A stretch of 64,000 bases of DNA from Ectothiorhodospira haloalkaliphila ATCC 51935 (GCF_000633935.1 NZ_KK214997.1:137751-201750), one strand, 5' to 3'; shown: positions 25,287 through 34,330, counted from the first letter of the stretch. The notes: generated from the sequence alone by a model not told the origin. Made by a program: numbers and translations.

Positions 25287-26420
25287 ATGGAAAGTTGCCA
25301 TGGCACCAAGGCAATAACGGGATGGGCCCGCTTGCTGCCAGTTCTTCTCATTCTTTGCCCGGCTGCCACGGGCTGTGTGCTGGATTACGGCCTGGACAAC
25401 CGTCTGGAGATGACGCCGGGCATTCACTCGATCGAAGGTCTCAATACCCCCTATGATGATTTCAATGTGGCTGCCCCACCTCCGCCACTACACTATGTGA
25501 TGCCCCTGGCCTTCGCCAGCAATGCACACCAACACGGCGCGGAATTTGATATTGTCGAAGGCCACCTGGAGATCCTTCAAAGCCCCTATCACCAGCGCCG
25601 CGACCAGGGGCCCGGGCCACCGATGATCCAGGCCCGGCGACAGGGCCGCTTCCCCTCGATTCCAGAACTTCCGGGTAACCAGCGGGGGCCGACTGCCTTG
25701 CTGACCGAAAGGACAGCGGCAGTCTCCTACGTCCCACCACGGAAACATACTGATCCCCACGCAATCGCGCTGACCCAGCGGTCGGCCCCTGCGGTCTGGA
25801 TGGAAGAGACCAATGCGCAGGACGTCGTGTGGGTATTCGACTCCGATCACGAAGGAAATCGAAACCTTTACTTTGTGGATGAAAAGGGTGAGGCACGACC
25901 GTTTTTTGGCAACACAGCGAAGTCTGATGAGGCCTACCTCACCTACGATTATCGTCGCCACCAACTCTACTTCAGTTCCAACCGCTCGGGACGGTATCGC
26001 ATCTATCGGTTTGACAATCCCGATGGCAACACCGACTTCCGCGCATGGCTGGGCGACAAGACGCTCGCCGGGCTCATCGAGCCCGTCGATGAGTGGGCCG
26101 AGCACGGTGACACCCTGGCGCCTCATGTGGCCGGCGATCTGCTGGTCTTTGCTTCCGACCGCCACGGGCAGTTCGATCTGTTCGTGACGCGCTTTCGCGG
26201 TGGCCGTTGGCAATCACCCAGGAATCTGCAGCAGTTCCTGCCCGAAGGCGTCTCGCTCAATACCAAGGCTGACGAGTTCCGACCGCTCCTTCTGAAACGA
26301 TGGTTCTTCGACCAGGGAGAACTCTACTATCCCTGGCGACTCCTGCTGTTTTCATCCAATCGCCCGGGTGGCAGCGGAGGCTACGACCTGTACCTGACAG
26401 CCCTGCCGGAGACACTGTGA
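25287..26420 (+). CDS. PD40/TolB-like beta-propeller lipoprotein
   Basis: About 377 residues from the ATG at 25287, selected because a lipoprotein signal follows (LLPVLLILCPAATGC, Cys ~30). The ribosome site is weak, and an upstream ATG at 25178 is in frame. The C-terminal half carries PD40-type blades: VFDSDHEGNRNLYFVD, LYFSSNRSGRYRIYRFD, LVFASDRHGQFDLFVT and LFSSNRPGGSGGYDLYLT. Such repeats form propellers that bind protein or peptidoglycan partners in the periplasm. It is followed, probably in one operon, by a very large exported protein. A decayed copy of its 3' end is at 22.1 kb. Confidence 0.75.
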   Translation: MESCHGTKAITGWARLLPVLLILCPAATGCVLDYGLDNRLEMTPGIHSIEGLNTPYDDFNVAAPPPPLHYVMPLAFASNAHQHGAEFDIVEGHLEILQSPYHQRRDQGPGPPMIQARRQGRFPSIPELPGNQRGPTALLTERTAAVSYVPPRKHTDPHAIALTQRSAPAVWMEETNAQDVVWVFDSDHEGNRNLYFVDEKGEARPFFGNTAKSDEAYLTYDYRRHQLYFSSNRSGRYRIYRFDNPDGNTDFRAWLGDKTLAGLIEPVDEWAEHGDTLAPHVAGDLLVFASDRHGQFDLFVTRFRGGRWQSPRNLQQFLPEGVSLNTKADEFRPLLLKRWFFDQGELYYPWRLLLFSSNRPGGSGGYDLYLTALPETL

Positions 26421-26494
26421 GATCTAATCAGACGGCAAATCCTGAATTCAGTGCCCTGGCAGACATGATCGTACCCTTGTCGGAGAGCTCAAGC

Positions 26495-29400
26495 ATGCCT
26501 CAGACGCCCCGCACGATTCATCACTACAGCCGGACTGGTTCAATCCAGCCGGGCACTCAGGCGGATTGGGTCCACATCACGTGGCCCAATACGGGGACAG
26601 CCACCAATCCTGTTCATGAGATCGCTCGATGCCTGGTCATGATGCTGACGGTAATCGTCCTGCTTGGCGGCGGCCTCTTGAAAGATGCTCGGGCCTCGGA
26701 GTTCATGTTATTGGCCCAGCAGGATTCGGGACTCGCACCGGATGCCACGTCTGAACTGGAGCAGGCCTATGCCGAGTACCGGCGCGCATACGAGCGCTAC
26801 ACATCGCTTGTCACCGGAGGCGGTGGAGACGAGCCTGATCTGGGACGAGCTCAACAGGAAGCACTCACCGAATACCGGAACGCCTATCAACGTTACCAGC
26901 GGCTGAAGGCACAGCAGCCGCAACCCGCTGCCAGGCCCAGCCCGCCTTCATTGACCTCCTTACCCGAGTCCGGCCTCGCTCCCACCGCTGAAGGAGACCG
27001 GGTCGAACATGCCTCCGGCACCGTGCTGATCTCCCCGGAGGGAGCCTTGCATCAAGATGTCACGCTGGATCTGCGGGAGATACCCAACCCGCCTTCCACG
27101 GCGCCGTTCGAGCAAAAAGGGACCGCCATCGCCGTGGACGGGGTGATGCCGCCCCCCCCCGGCAAGCCCGTTGAGATTCAGTTGCCGGCCTCGGGAGAGA
27201 ATCCGGCCGTCATGTTCTTTTCCTTGGGTGAGTGGATTCGGTTGCCGGCCAGGAACGTGACCCTGCCCAATGGTGACCCGGGGCTCGCGGTCAACCTCGA
27301 ACGTGTTCCGATGCCCTGGCTATTGACGGTGGCCGACGCGCCCGAGGCGGGCGAACCGGAACTCGCAGGCGCGGAGCATCCGCTTGCCCGAATGGCACAC
27401 CTCGAACAACTCCGCCTCACCGACCAGGCCGCCTTCCTGGCGGCGTTTCAACGGGATTCCCAGGCGGGGCTGTACCCTCCACCCACCTCACCGCGCTGGC
27501 TGGGTCTGCTTGTCCGTTCGGCCACCGCGAGAAGTAGCCATGGGGGCGGCATTGTCCCGGAACTGCCCTGTTGTATGGAAGACAGCCAAGAAGACAGCCA
27601 AAACGCCGACCTTGATGCCGCCCGGGAATTGCTATGTGCCCGCCTCATGTTCCTGCGGGCTGATGCCGCCATGCGCCTCGGACATGAGCAAGGAGCGAGG
27701 ACGGCCAGCCGACGCTATCTTGACGGCTTGCATCACCTGGATCGTGCTGCCCGGGCGGTCCGTGCACTCGATCAGGATGGCCAGGACCAAGGATTCGCCG
27801 ACCAGACTGGAACAGATTCACGACTCGCAGGTTTTTCAAGGGATCACGTTTATGGGGGTGAGCTCTCCCTGCGGGACATGACCGAATACTACCTGGGCAC
27901 CTTCGCACCCTGGGGGTTGCGTCTGACAAAGGCCATACTGGAAGGCGAGGATCAGGTGCTGCTGCCGGGTTTTGATGTACGTGTATTGCCTTTCTTCGGC
28001 CACGAGCCCCACCTGGACCTCCAGATTCCGGGCGATTATGTCATCAGCCCCGCTGCGTATCCTCATCGGCCGACGATAGACTATTTCCAGCAGGCGCTGC
28101 TGGATTACCTTCAAATCGAACCCGGCCAGCACAAGACCCACGTCACGCTCCGGCTCTATTCCCCCAGGATCTACGAGTACAGCACGCACGAATACTACTC
28201 CATGCTGAAAAATGCCGTGGGCGGCGCAAGCTATCTCCTGGGCCTTGGCAAGCTGGCCTTTGGCGCGCCGGTTGCAGGCACGGGTGCCGCCCTGTATTCC
28301 GGGTATTCGGTGGTGGCCCCCATCATCGAACGTGCATTCGTCGAGCCACAGGCCCAGCGGCTTTCCGACGCAGGGATCGCCTCCGTATCGAGCACCCTCA
28401 CGCTTTACAGCGGCAACAAATTGCTGGGCAAGGTGGTTCTGGACGGCGCCCCAGAAGCCTTGCTGTCGTTGGACACCCTGGAATACGCCGGCATGCTCAC
28501 TGACATGGTCATGAGCTATTACATTGACCACGCCGAATTGCAGAGCATTGAATCACTACGCAGCGAAGGGAGCACCACTGGATACCGGAACGCCAGTGCA
28601 TGGTTCTGGCAACATGACCGATTCCACCGGCCACCGATGGCCTTCGTTGTCAACATGGATGGGTTCACGAATCACCGCCCGGAACAGGCAAGTGGATCCT
28701 ATACGGTGAGCGGCCACGGTCGATTCAAGTTGTTCGTGGATTACGACAAACTCGATGTGCTAATACGTGCGGAAGACCTGTCGAGGCAGTTCGTGGTGCG
28801 CGAATTCAGTCCGGAGACTGAGCGCCGCATCGGTAATGGCATCGTGTTTGGATCACCCGAGGGTGGAGGTTCCATGCGCCGGGATGACCTGTTGGGTATT
28901 CCCGTACGCCGTCCGAACGGATTCATCGGGGCTCAAGATGTCACCGCCTGGGCCGAGGTGAACTTTCATGACAATGCCCCCTCCGGCAAGTTGCTGCAGT
29001 TCACGTTGGAAGAGGAACTGCTGGGGCACTGGCGTGATGCAACGGAGCGTTCCAGCATCGAAGAATGGATGGAACGTGTCGAGGTGGAACTGGTACCCGA
29101 GAGTGGCCGACCTGTTTACGTGTACATGGGCGACAACAACCTTCTGGGTCTGCATCAGGCTTTTGACTCCCGCGGGGGAATACATCGCTTCGGGCTGGGA
29201 ATTACCGAAAGCCCACCCGAGATAGACACCCTCCACAATAGGCTGACTCTTCTCAATGCGACCGATCGAGATTCCACCGGTGACTACTCGACGTGGGTAT
29301 GGGCCTTTCCCATTGGGAACCCGTCTCAGCTTTCACTGAGATACAAGGTCAACCTCACATACGAAGGCACCACACTGGCCTCATTCGATGTCAATTACGA

Positions 29401-29893
29401 AGGCCTGGGCCCAGAAGTGGTCAAGAAAACGATTGAGCCAACCGGTCGTCTGAGGAGAGATCTGGTTCGCACATTGCACAGCGTCACCTATGAACTCCCT
29501 TGGCAGGACCCCTGTATCAATCGGGTATTCGAGCTTCAGGATGACTATAGGCAGCAGGGCTTCATGCTGGTCAGCCGAGCCTGGATAGATCAACTGCCCG
29601 CACCTGAGCGGCAACAGCTTTTCCGAAATCTCTCGGCGTATATGGGCGGGGCCACGGGATATCATGTCGAGAAGATCATACCGGATGAGTGCCGACAAAT
29701 GCTGATGGGTTCGCCAGAGGAGGCACCGACCCTGCGATTCGTCCCGCATGGCGTATATACCTACTACAGGGATGGCGAGATCCATTACCAATATGAGTTC
29801 GAACGCGGACGTAAAACCAATGTTCTGGTAGAAAGACCACCCTCTCAGGGATCGGGAAACCCGTTCGGCGGCTGGGCGCCCAGTGTTGACTGA
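26495..29893 (+). CDS. Very large exported protein, unknown family
   Basis: About 1,132 residues from the ATG at 26495 (GGAGAG eight bases upstream); the frame is open back into the preceding gene. Near residues 48-70 a hydrophobic segment ending KDARASEF is a likely signal sequence with a long N-region. A Tyr/Glu/Arg-rich heptad-like stretch follows (AYAEYRRAYERY, AYQRYQRLKAQQ), then Pro-rich linkers, a ~40-residue hydrophobic stretch near residue 580 (GGASYLLGLGKLAFGAPVAG), and long beta-rich sequence to the end. No catalytic motif recognised. It contains a run of nine C (27152-27160) within the coding frame. Confidence 0.7.
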   Translation: MPQTPRTIHHYSRTGSIQPGTQADWVHITWPNTGTATNPVHEIARCLVMMLTVIVLLGGGLLKDARASEFMLLAQQDSGLAPDATSELEQAYAEYRRAYERYTSLVTGGGGDEPDLGRAQQEALTEYRNAYQRYQRLKAQQPQPAARPSPPSLTSLPESGLAPTAEGDRVEHASGTVLISPEGALHQDVTLDLREIPNPPSTAPFEQKGTAIAVDGVMPPPPGKPVEIQLPASGENPAVMFFSLGEWIRLPARNVTLPNGDPGLAVNLERVPMPWLLTVADAPEAGEPELAGAEHPLARMAHLEQLRLTDQAAFLAAFQRDSQAGLYPPPTSPRWLGLLVRSATARSSHGGGIVPELPCCMEDSQEDSQNADLDAARELLCARLMFLRADAAMRLGHEQGARTASRRYLDGLHHLDRAARAVRALDQDGQDQGFADQTGTDSRLAGFSRDHVYGGELSLRDMTEYYLGTFAPWGLRLTKAILEGEDQVLLPGFDVRVLPFFGHEPHLDLQIPGDYVISPAAYPHRPTIDYFQQALLDYLQIEPGQHKTHVTLRLYSPRIYEYSTHEYYSMLKNAVGGASYLLGLGKLAFGAPVAGTGAALYSGYSVVAPIIERAFVEPQAQRLSDAGIASVSSTLTLYSGNKLLGKVVLDGAPEALLSLDTLEYAGMLTDMVMSYYIDHAELQSIESLRSEGSTTGYRNASAWFWQHDRFHRPPMAFVVNMDGFTNHRPEQASGSYTVSGHGRFKLFVDYDKLDVLIRAEDLSRQFVVREFSPETERRIGNGIVFGSPEGGGSMRRDDLLGIPVRRPNGFIGAQDVTAWAEVNFHDNAPSGKLLQFTLEEELLGHWRDATERSSIEEWMERVEVELVPESGRPVYVYMGDNNLLGLHQAFDSRGGIHRFGLGITESPPEIDTLHNRLTLLNATDRDSTGDYSTWVWAFPIGNPSQLSLRYKVNLTYEGTTLASFDVNYEGLGPEVVKKTIEPTGRLRRDLVRTLHSVTYELPWQDPCINRVFELQDDYRQQGFMLVSRAWIDQLPAPERQQLFRNLSAYMGGATGYHVEKIIPDECRQMLMGSPEEAPTLRFVPHGVYTYYRDGEIHYQYEFERGRKTNVLVERPPSQGSGNPFGGWAPSVD
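27152..27160 (+). repeat. C9 homopolymer inside the large exported-protein gene
   Basis: Nine consecutive C encode part of a Pro-rich linker (VMPPPPGKP, residue ~220). Gain or loss of one base would truncate the protein, so the tract could act as a slipped-strand switch. The frame is open in this sequence. Confidence 0.4.
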
Positions 29894-29933
29894 CAGGGGT
29901 CACGCCACAAACACAAGGGCTGGATAGAGAATC

Positions 29934-30629
29934 ATGAAAGACAATACCACCAGGGGCGCAGACGTTGCCGATGGGTCACCGGAATCAGTTGGCCCCAGCG
30001 TCGAGAGAGTTTCGGAAAACATCACCCGGCGTGGCACGGAGTACCGATGGCTCCATGATGTCAGTCTATGGCGGGATACCGTCATCCCCATGATGCTTCT
30101 CAAGATCACCCTGCTGGCCGCCCTGATGCCGGCCCTGCTGCTCCTGGTGATCGAGACCCTGGAAGGGTCATTCATGCGGGGTTTGCAGGCCTTTGGCCAG
30201 GTCTACGCGATCGTTGCCGGCATCATGCTCTGTCTGATGATCATCGCTTATCCGATCTACGTTCTGATGAGCGGCGGACGCTATTCCATCCTGTTCGAGA
30301 TGGATGACAAGGGTATCGATCACATCGAGATGCCGTCCAGAGGCGTCAAGCGCTTGGATCTGATGGCGCGGGTCGGCTTCCTGGCAGGGCTGGCCTCCGG
30401 CAATCCTTCAGCCGCCGGCGCGAGCCTGCTCGCCTTGTCCCGCAAGAGCATGCACACCCCGTTCAAGCGTGTCCGTAAGGTCGTGGTCTACGAGCGCAAG
30501 CGCGTGATCAAGCTGATTGCCCGCAACATGACACGAAACCTGATCTATACCCAGGCTGCCGATTTCAAACTGATCACGGATCTTTTACTTGAGCGCTGCC
30601 CCAAGGGTGCGATTGTCATTCGGCGGTGA
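29934..30629 (+). CDS. Two-helix membrane protein with cytoplasmic domain, unknown
   Basis: 231 residues. A ~55-residue hydrophilic N-terminus precedes two membrane segments (~55-75, LLKITLLAALMPALLLLVI; ~88-108, VYAIVAGIMLCLMIIAYPIY), then a basic ~110-residue domain (ILFEMDDKGIDHIEMP, RVRKVVVYERKRVIKLIARN) that resembles membrane-proximal PH-like domains in layout. Not recognised. It lies 40 bases after the large exported protein in the same direction and is probably the third gene of that operon. Confidence 0.65.
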   Translation: MKDNTTRGADVADGSPESVGPSVERVSENITRRGTEYRWLHDVSLWRDTVIPMMLLKITLLAALMPALLLLVIETLEGSFMRGLQAFGQVYAIVAGIMLCLMIIAYPIYVLMSGGRYSILFEMDDKGIDHIEMPSRGVKRLDLMARVGFLAGLASGNPSAAGASLLALSRKSMHTPFKRVRKVVVYERKRVIKLIARNMTRNLIYTQAADFKLITDLLLERCPKGAIVIRR

Positions 30630-30698
30630 CATATTGTCGTATGAGGCCCGCTGGAGAACGTTTCTGACCTTCATTCACTCATAGCCATTTAGCCGGGA

Positions 30699-30985
30699 AT
30701 GGAAGAAAGGCAGCAACTCTCGGGGGATGCCCCGAGTCCGCTTGTCAATGCTCAGCGAGGGATAGCCTTCAACCTCTCACCGCTGGCGAGTCCCCAGCTC
30801 GACGCACTAAAGCAACGCCTTAAGCGGTGGAGCTTTACGAAGACTGGATCGCCTCCTCCTTGCGATTCATCATCCACCCGCTGGAGGGGTTGCCAACGCA
30901 CGATCCCGAAGTCCTGTTCAAGCTAATGCTCGAAGGCCGGGTGACGGATGTGGCCGCACTGAAACATTTCACACTGACCGACTGA
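30699..30985 (+). pseudogene. Frameshifted small gene of unknown family
   Basis: From an ATG at 30699 the frame reads MEERQQLSGDAPSPLVNAQR, then NLSPLASPQLDALKQRL; near 30824 the sense continues in another frame as VELYEDWIASSLRFIIHPLE, then VLFKLMLEGRVTDVAALKHF and a stop at 30983-30985. The two parts together look like one ~95-residue soluble protein broken by an indel. No family recognised. Confidence 0.45.
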
Positions 30986-31005
30986 AAGGCCTGTAACCGA
31001 AAGGC

Positions 31006-32526
31006 TTACCAACCGAGATGACGCAGGTGGATGTCTTCCCAGTCGATCGACTCGCCGGGCATCAGCGTGACAGCGTTTGGGACGCCAGAGCGGGGGTCGA
31101 TCGGCTCGAGGAAAAGACGCAACCCGCCCTCTGGGGAGAGTTCCAGGAGGTAGATTCTGAGTCCAGCCGCCGATAGTTCCCCGACTTGCCAAGGCCACAG
31201 TTCGACGTGGTTATGCCCGGGCCCCCAGTGCCCGTCCCGCCAAACAACGTTTACCGGCGCCGCCGTCGACTCCGCTTCCGGCGGTTGCCCATCCGGGTCG
31301 TCCGAAACCCATAGGCGCGCCGTCCCATCGGGCACTGGGAGCCATTTTCGTGCGTCAACCCAGTCGGCCGCAGCAGGCGGGGGGACGTCCAGCTCGTAAC
31401 CCGCGAGCTCCAGCCGAAACCCGCTGATCGCCGGGAAGACCCGGCTGAGCTCCCGGATCAGGATGTTGGCGCCTCTCCAGTCAAGTTTCAAGGCACGAAA
31501 CTCCTGAGCGGTCACCGGGCTCGGAATCTCGTTACAGCGCCCGATCCACACCTGCTCGTCCAGCGCGCGGCTGCACAGCTCCCCGGTTCGGACGTGCGGC
31601 GGCAGGCTGCGCAGGAGATCGTCCAGGTCGGCCTGATCCGGAAGCCGGCTCAGCCCGGCGGCGTCGTAGTCGATCTCCAGTGCCTGCGCGCCACGTTGCA
31701 GGCCGGCCTGCGGCCAGTCCATGGTTGCCAGAATCTGATCACCCCTGCGGACCTCCAGATTCACTCGGTCAACATTCACGCGCCGGACCAGGCGATCGGC
31801 GCCTCCCGGTTGCATACGTCCCGCATCTCCTGCCAAATTGATCAGCATCGCGAGCTGGCGGTAGCTCCCACCCGCGCCCCGTTCGGGCCAGCCAACGTGC
31901 AAGGTGAGCACACGACCCTCGAGCTCGAAACGCATCGTCGCGCCATCGGGCAGCGTGCGCGCCGCCAGTTCTTCGACCGCTTGGGGAAGCCCGGCGTGCT
32001 CAACGTGCAACGCGTGCTGTTCCTTCAATACACTCTGGGTGGGCAGACCGGCTAGACTGGCGACCACCGCTACCGAAACCCGCGCAAGGAAGCGCCCCCG
32101 CCCCTGCTCCAACCAGCGTTCTCCCGGGTGCCGATAGAGCACAGCAAAGGCCACGGCGGGCAACCACCACGCGAGGCCCATGACGATCTTGAGGCCGATC
32201 ACATCCCAGCCCGAAACGCCCAGCGCAACGCGGAACCAGTAAAAACTGGTCAGCAAGACCGCAACCAGCGCAATCACCACGAAATCCCAGAGGGTTCGTT
32301 CCGGGGTGACTTGCGGGACTCGGGCAAAAATGAGGTTGGTGGCCAGGGCAAGAACGACCACAGCGATAAGCACCCACTCCAGCAAGCCCTCACCCAGGAT
32401 GGCGGAGGGCAACAGGCCTACAAGACCCGAGAATATGAGGATCAGGGCGACGGGATAGAGCCAGGGCGAGGCTGGGCCACCCCGGCGCCGGGCAGAACTC
32501 GCAATCGTCGTCTTTCCGGTGCTCAT
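31006..32526 (-). CDS. Membrane-anchored protein, unknown function
   Basis: 506 residues. Four membrane segments occupy the first ~150 residues (WLYPVALILIFSGLVGLL, WVLIAVVVLALATNLIF, WDFVVIALVAVLLTSFYWF, IVMGLAWWLPAVAFAVLY), followed by a ~350-residue exported-looking domain (LPDGATMRFELEGRVLTLHV, SLPPHVRTGELCSRALDEQV, HNHVELWPWQVGELSAAGL). The family is not recognised. It starts six bases after the upstream lipoprotein gene on the same strand, so the two are almost certainly co-expressed and may form an envelope complex. Confidence 0.7.
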   Translation of the reverse strand: MSTGKTTIASSARRRGGPASPWLYPVALILIFSGLVGLLPSAILGEGLLEWVLIAVVVLALATNLIFARVPQVTPERTLWDFVVIALVAVLLTSFYWFRVALGVSGWDVIGLKIVMGLAWWLPAVAFAVLYRHPGERWLEQGRGRFLARVSVAVVASLAGLPTQSVLKEQHALHVEHAGLPQAVEELAARTLPDGATMRFELEGRVLTLHVGWPERGAGGSYRQLAMLINLAGDAGRMQPGGADRLVRRVNVDRVNLEVRRGDQILATMDWPQAGLQRGAQALEIDYDAAGLSRLPDQADLDDLLRSLPPHVRTGELCSRALDEQVWIGRCNEIPSPVTAQEFRALKLDWRGANILIRELSRVFPAISGFRLELAGYELDVPPPAAADWVDARKWLPVPDGTARLWVSDDPDGQPPEAESTAAPVNVVWRDGHWGPGHNHVELWPWQVGELSAAGLRIYLLELSPEGGLRLFLEPIDPRSGVPNAVTLMPGESIDWEDIHLRHLGW

Positions 32527-32532
32527 CGCGCG

Positions 32533-33474
32533 TCAATGATGGGCTGTTTCGAAGCGCCAGAGTTTCATGCTCGTGCCCCTGCCGTCGCTTCCGTCAGAAG
32601 AACGCCCGGCGCACGCGATCAGTTCGTCATCTCCACGCCACACGAAGGCGAAGACCTGACCGCGCAACGGCGTAGGTTGACCGCGCCGTTCAACCACGAA
32701 GCTCCGCGTGGGTCGGCCGAACCACCAACTGATTTCCTCGCTCACTCTGTAAGCCAGTCGAGTCATGGACTCGGACCAAGCATAGCGGCTGACCATGACC
32801 AAGTCCGACAGCGCGCTTCGGGCCTCGTGGCGAGCGAGCAGAAGTCCATCACTACGTCGGCGCAGTTCGACCGCGCAGCAGCCGTCACGAATAATCTCCA
32901 GATCGCCGCGGGCTTGGTTTGGAATAACCGGATCCCGGTGCGACTGCCACTCGACTTCGAGCGGCTGACGACAGGATTCGGGTGGTGAGGCAACTGGTAC
33001 CAGTTCGGAGTCCAGTTTGAGTTCGGCGCGATACCAAGGGCGCTCGGTAGCCGCTCGCCGCCCGCTGCCACGCACGTACACCCCCTTTTCGGCGTCATCC
33101 CAACACAGGCTGGATGGAGAAAACGAGAGACCTTCGGATCGATCGGCCGGTCCGGCGGGCAGCACAAGCCGTCGGCTTTCGAACTGCAGCAGGGCTGGCG
33201 ACATCACCGATGTGCGACTGCCCGTGCTCGGGTCACCACGGAAATGCCGAATCCAGAACAACATCCAGTCCTTGTCGGCTGAGAAGCTGGCCACGGGCAG
33301 GGCGCTGCAATAGACCGAATTGAGATCAACAAGCCACTCGCCCGCGCTGCCCTGCTTGTCCACTGATGGCGAGCAGGCCACTGCCAGCAGGACCACTAAG
33401 CCATACAGGAGAGCGCGATAGACCCCGATGGCGGGAGCGGTAGATGGCTCTTGGGACGAATTCCGGATCGTCAT
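32533..33474 (-). CDS. Lipoprotein, unknown function
   Basis: 313 residues. A basic N-terminus and hydrophobic stretch end in LLAVACSPS, giving a lipobox Cys near residue 34. The mature part has several further cysteines (VYCSAL, SLCWDD, ESCRQP, DGCCAVEL) and beta-rich segments with a propeller-like flavour (FVWRGDDELIACAG). Family not recognised. It overlaps the promoter side of a broken SecD-P1-like gene and precedes the membrane-anchored 506-residue protein by six bases. Confidence 0.65.
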   Translation of the reverse strand: MTIRNSSQEPSTAPAIGVYRALLYGLVVLLAVACSPSVDKQGSAGEWLVDLNSVYCSALPVASFSADKDWMLFWIRHFRGDPSTGSRTSVMSPALLQFESRRLVLPAGPADRSEGLSFSPSSLCWDDAEKGVYVRGSGRRAATERPWYRAELKLDSELVPVASPPESCRQPLEVEWQSHRDPVIPNQARGDLEIIRDGCCAVELRRRSDGLLLARHEARSALSDLVMVSRYAWSESMTRLAYRVSEEISWWFGRPTRSFVVERRGQPTPLRGQVFAFVWRGDDELIACAGRSSDGSDGRGTSMKLWRFETAHH

Positions 33475-33506
33475 GGTCTTTTGTGGCGCGATTCCGCTGT
33501 CCTACC

Positions 33507-33897
33507 TCAGTGACCGATTGCAATTTCTGCGCTCTCAACCCCGCATGGCGTTACCGGAAATTCCCCGGCCAGCATTCGCTGCCATACCAGGGCTGCCGTC
33601 TGCGAACTGAATGTGCCCTGCAACTTTCCACTGTCTATCGGCGCCGCGATTCCGGCTCTTGAGAATTCGCGATCACCGATGACAATGCGAATTACGCTGC
33701 CGACGTTCGCCTGCGTGAAGTTCTCAAGCCTGATGGCACCTGATTCGGTCAATTGGATGCAAACTCGCCAGCCACGATCCTGTCGGTTCCCCGACGGGTG
33801 ATTTCTCCACATAAGGCAAACACAGGTGCAACGCCGGCGCAGATTCCGCCGCTGCGTTGGCGGCAGCAACCAGGAGCAGTAAAGCCATCAACTTCAT
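33507..33897 (-). pseudogene. Frameshifted exported protein with SecD P1-head-like domain
   Basis: From the ATG at 33897 (alternative 33912) a signal peptide (MKLMALLLLVAAANAAAES) leads to LCLPYVEKSPVGEPTGSW. A one-base indel near 33778 then shifts the frame to RVCIQLTESGAIRLENFTQA, NVGSVIRIVIGDREFS and KLQGTFSSQTAALVWQRML. This second part strongly resembles the P1-head subdomain of SecD (substrate-handling periplasmic domain). As sequenced, translation would stop early. A sequencing error cannot be excluded. Confidence 0.65.
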
Positions 33898-33922
33898 GGT
33901 GACGTCTTCCATACGCCGGACC

Positions 33923-34072
33923 TCACCCGTGCACAGCCCTAGGGTCGGCTGCATGCCTGGGCTCTCCATCTTCATCTTTCGGGCCGACCCAGGAGAGCGG
34001 GTTGTGCGCGACCTCCCATAGATAGCCGTCTGAGTCCACAAGGTAACAGGAGTACCCACCCCGGAACACCTC
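33923..34072 (-). pseudogene. C-terminal fragment of a VOC/glyoxalase-fold protein
   Basis: The minus-strand frame reads EVFRGGYSCYLVDSDGYLWE, then VAHNPLSW and a Pro/Asp-rich tail to TGA at 33923-33925. It matches the last beta-strand unit of vicinal-oxygen-chelate proteins (the FxGGYSGYFxDPDGHLWEVxxNP pattern), including the metal-ligand Glu. It is preceded directly by TAA, so the N-terminal part is gone. Confidence 0.7.
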
Positions 34073-34169
34073 TTAGGCAGGTTTCACCCTGAACCAACCC
34101 GCATTTTCCGGAGGCGGCCTGCGTTGGGTCAGGCAGCGCTACCAGGACCCTTCAGATGCGGATACCGCC

Positions 34170-34320
34170 TTTGAAGCGGGTCGACCCGTTTGAACGGCGC
34201 GCGCATGGGTGGGTTTCGGACGTCCGCAGCAAATCGGTAAAGAGTCGTTCGTGAGCGGGGGGACGGTGGCCGTTCAGGGTCGGCTAGAGACATCAGCAAG
34301 GAGCTACGTTCCGGGAGGTC
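34170..34320 (+). repeat. Dispersed repeat, family 2, diverged copy beside the IS21 element
   Basis: The segment at 34218-34266 (GGTTTCGGACGTCCGCAGCA, then CGGTAAAGAGTCGTTCGTGA) resembles 6989-7035. The downstream GTTCAGGGTCGGCTAGAGAC resembles the CGCTTCGGGTCGCC-type segment. No coding signature. It ends just before the IS21 target duplication. Confidence 0.45.
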
Positions 34321-34330
34321 GAGTATTCCC

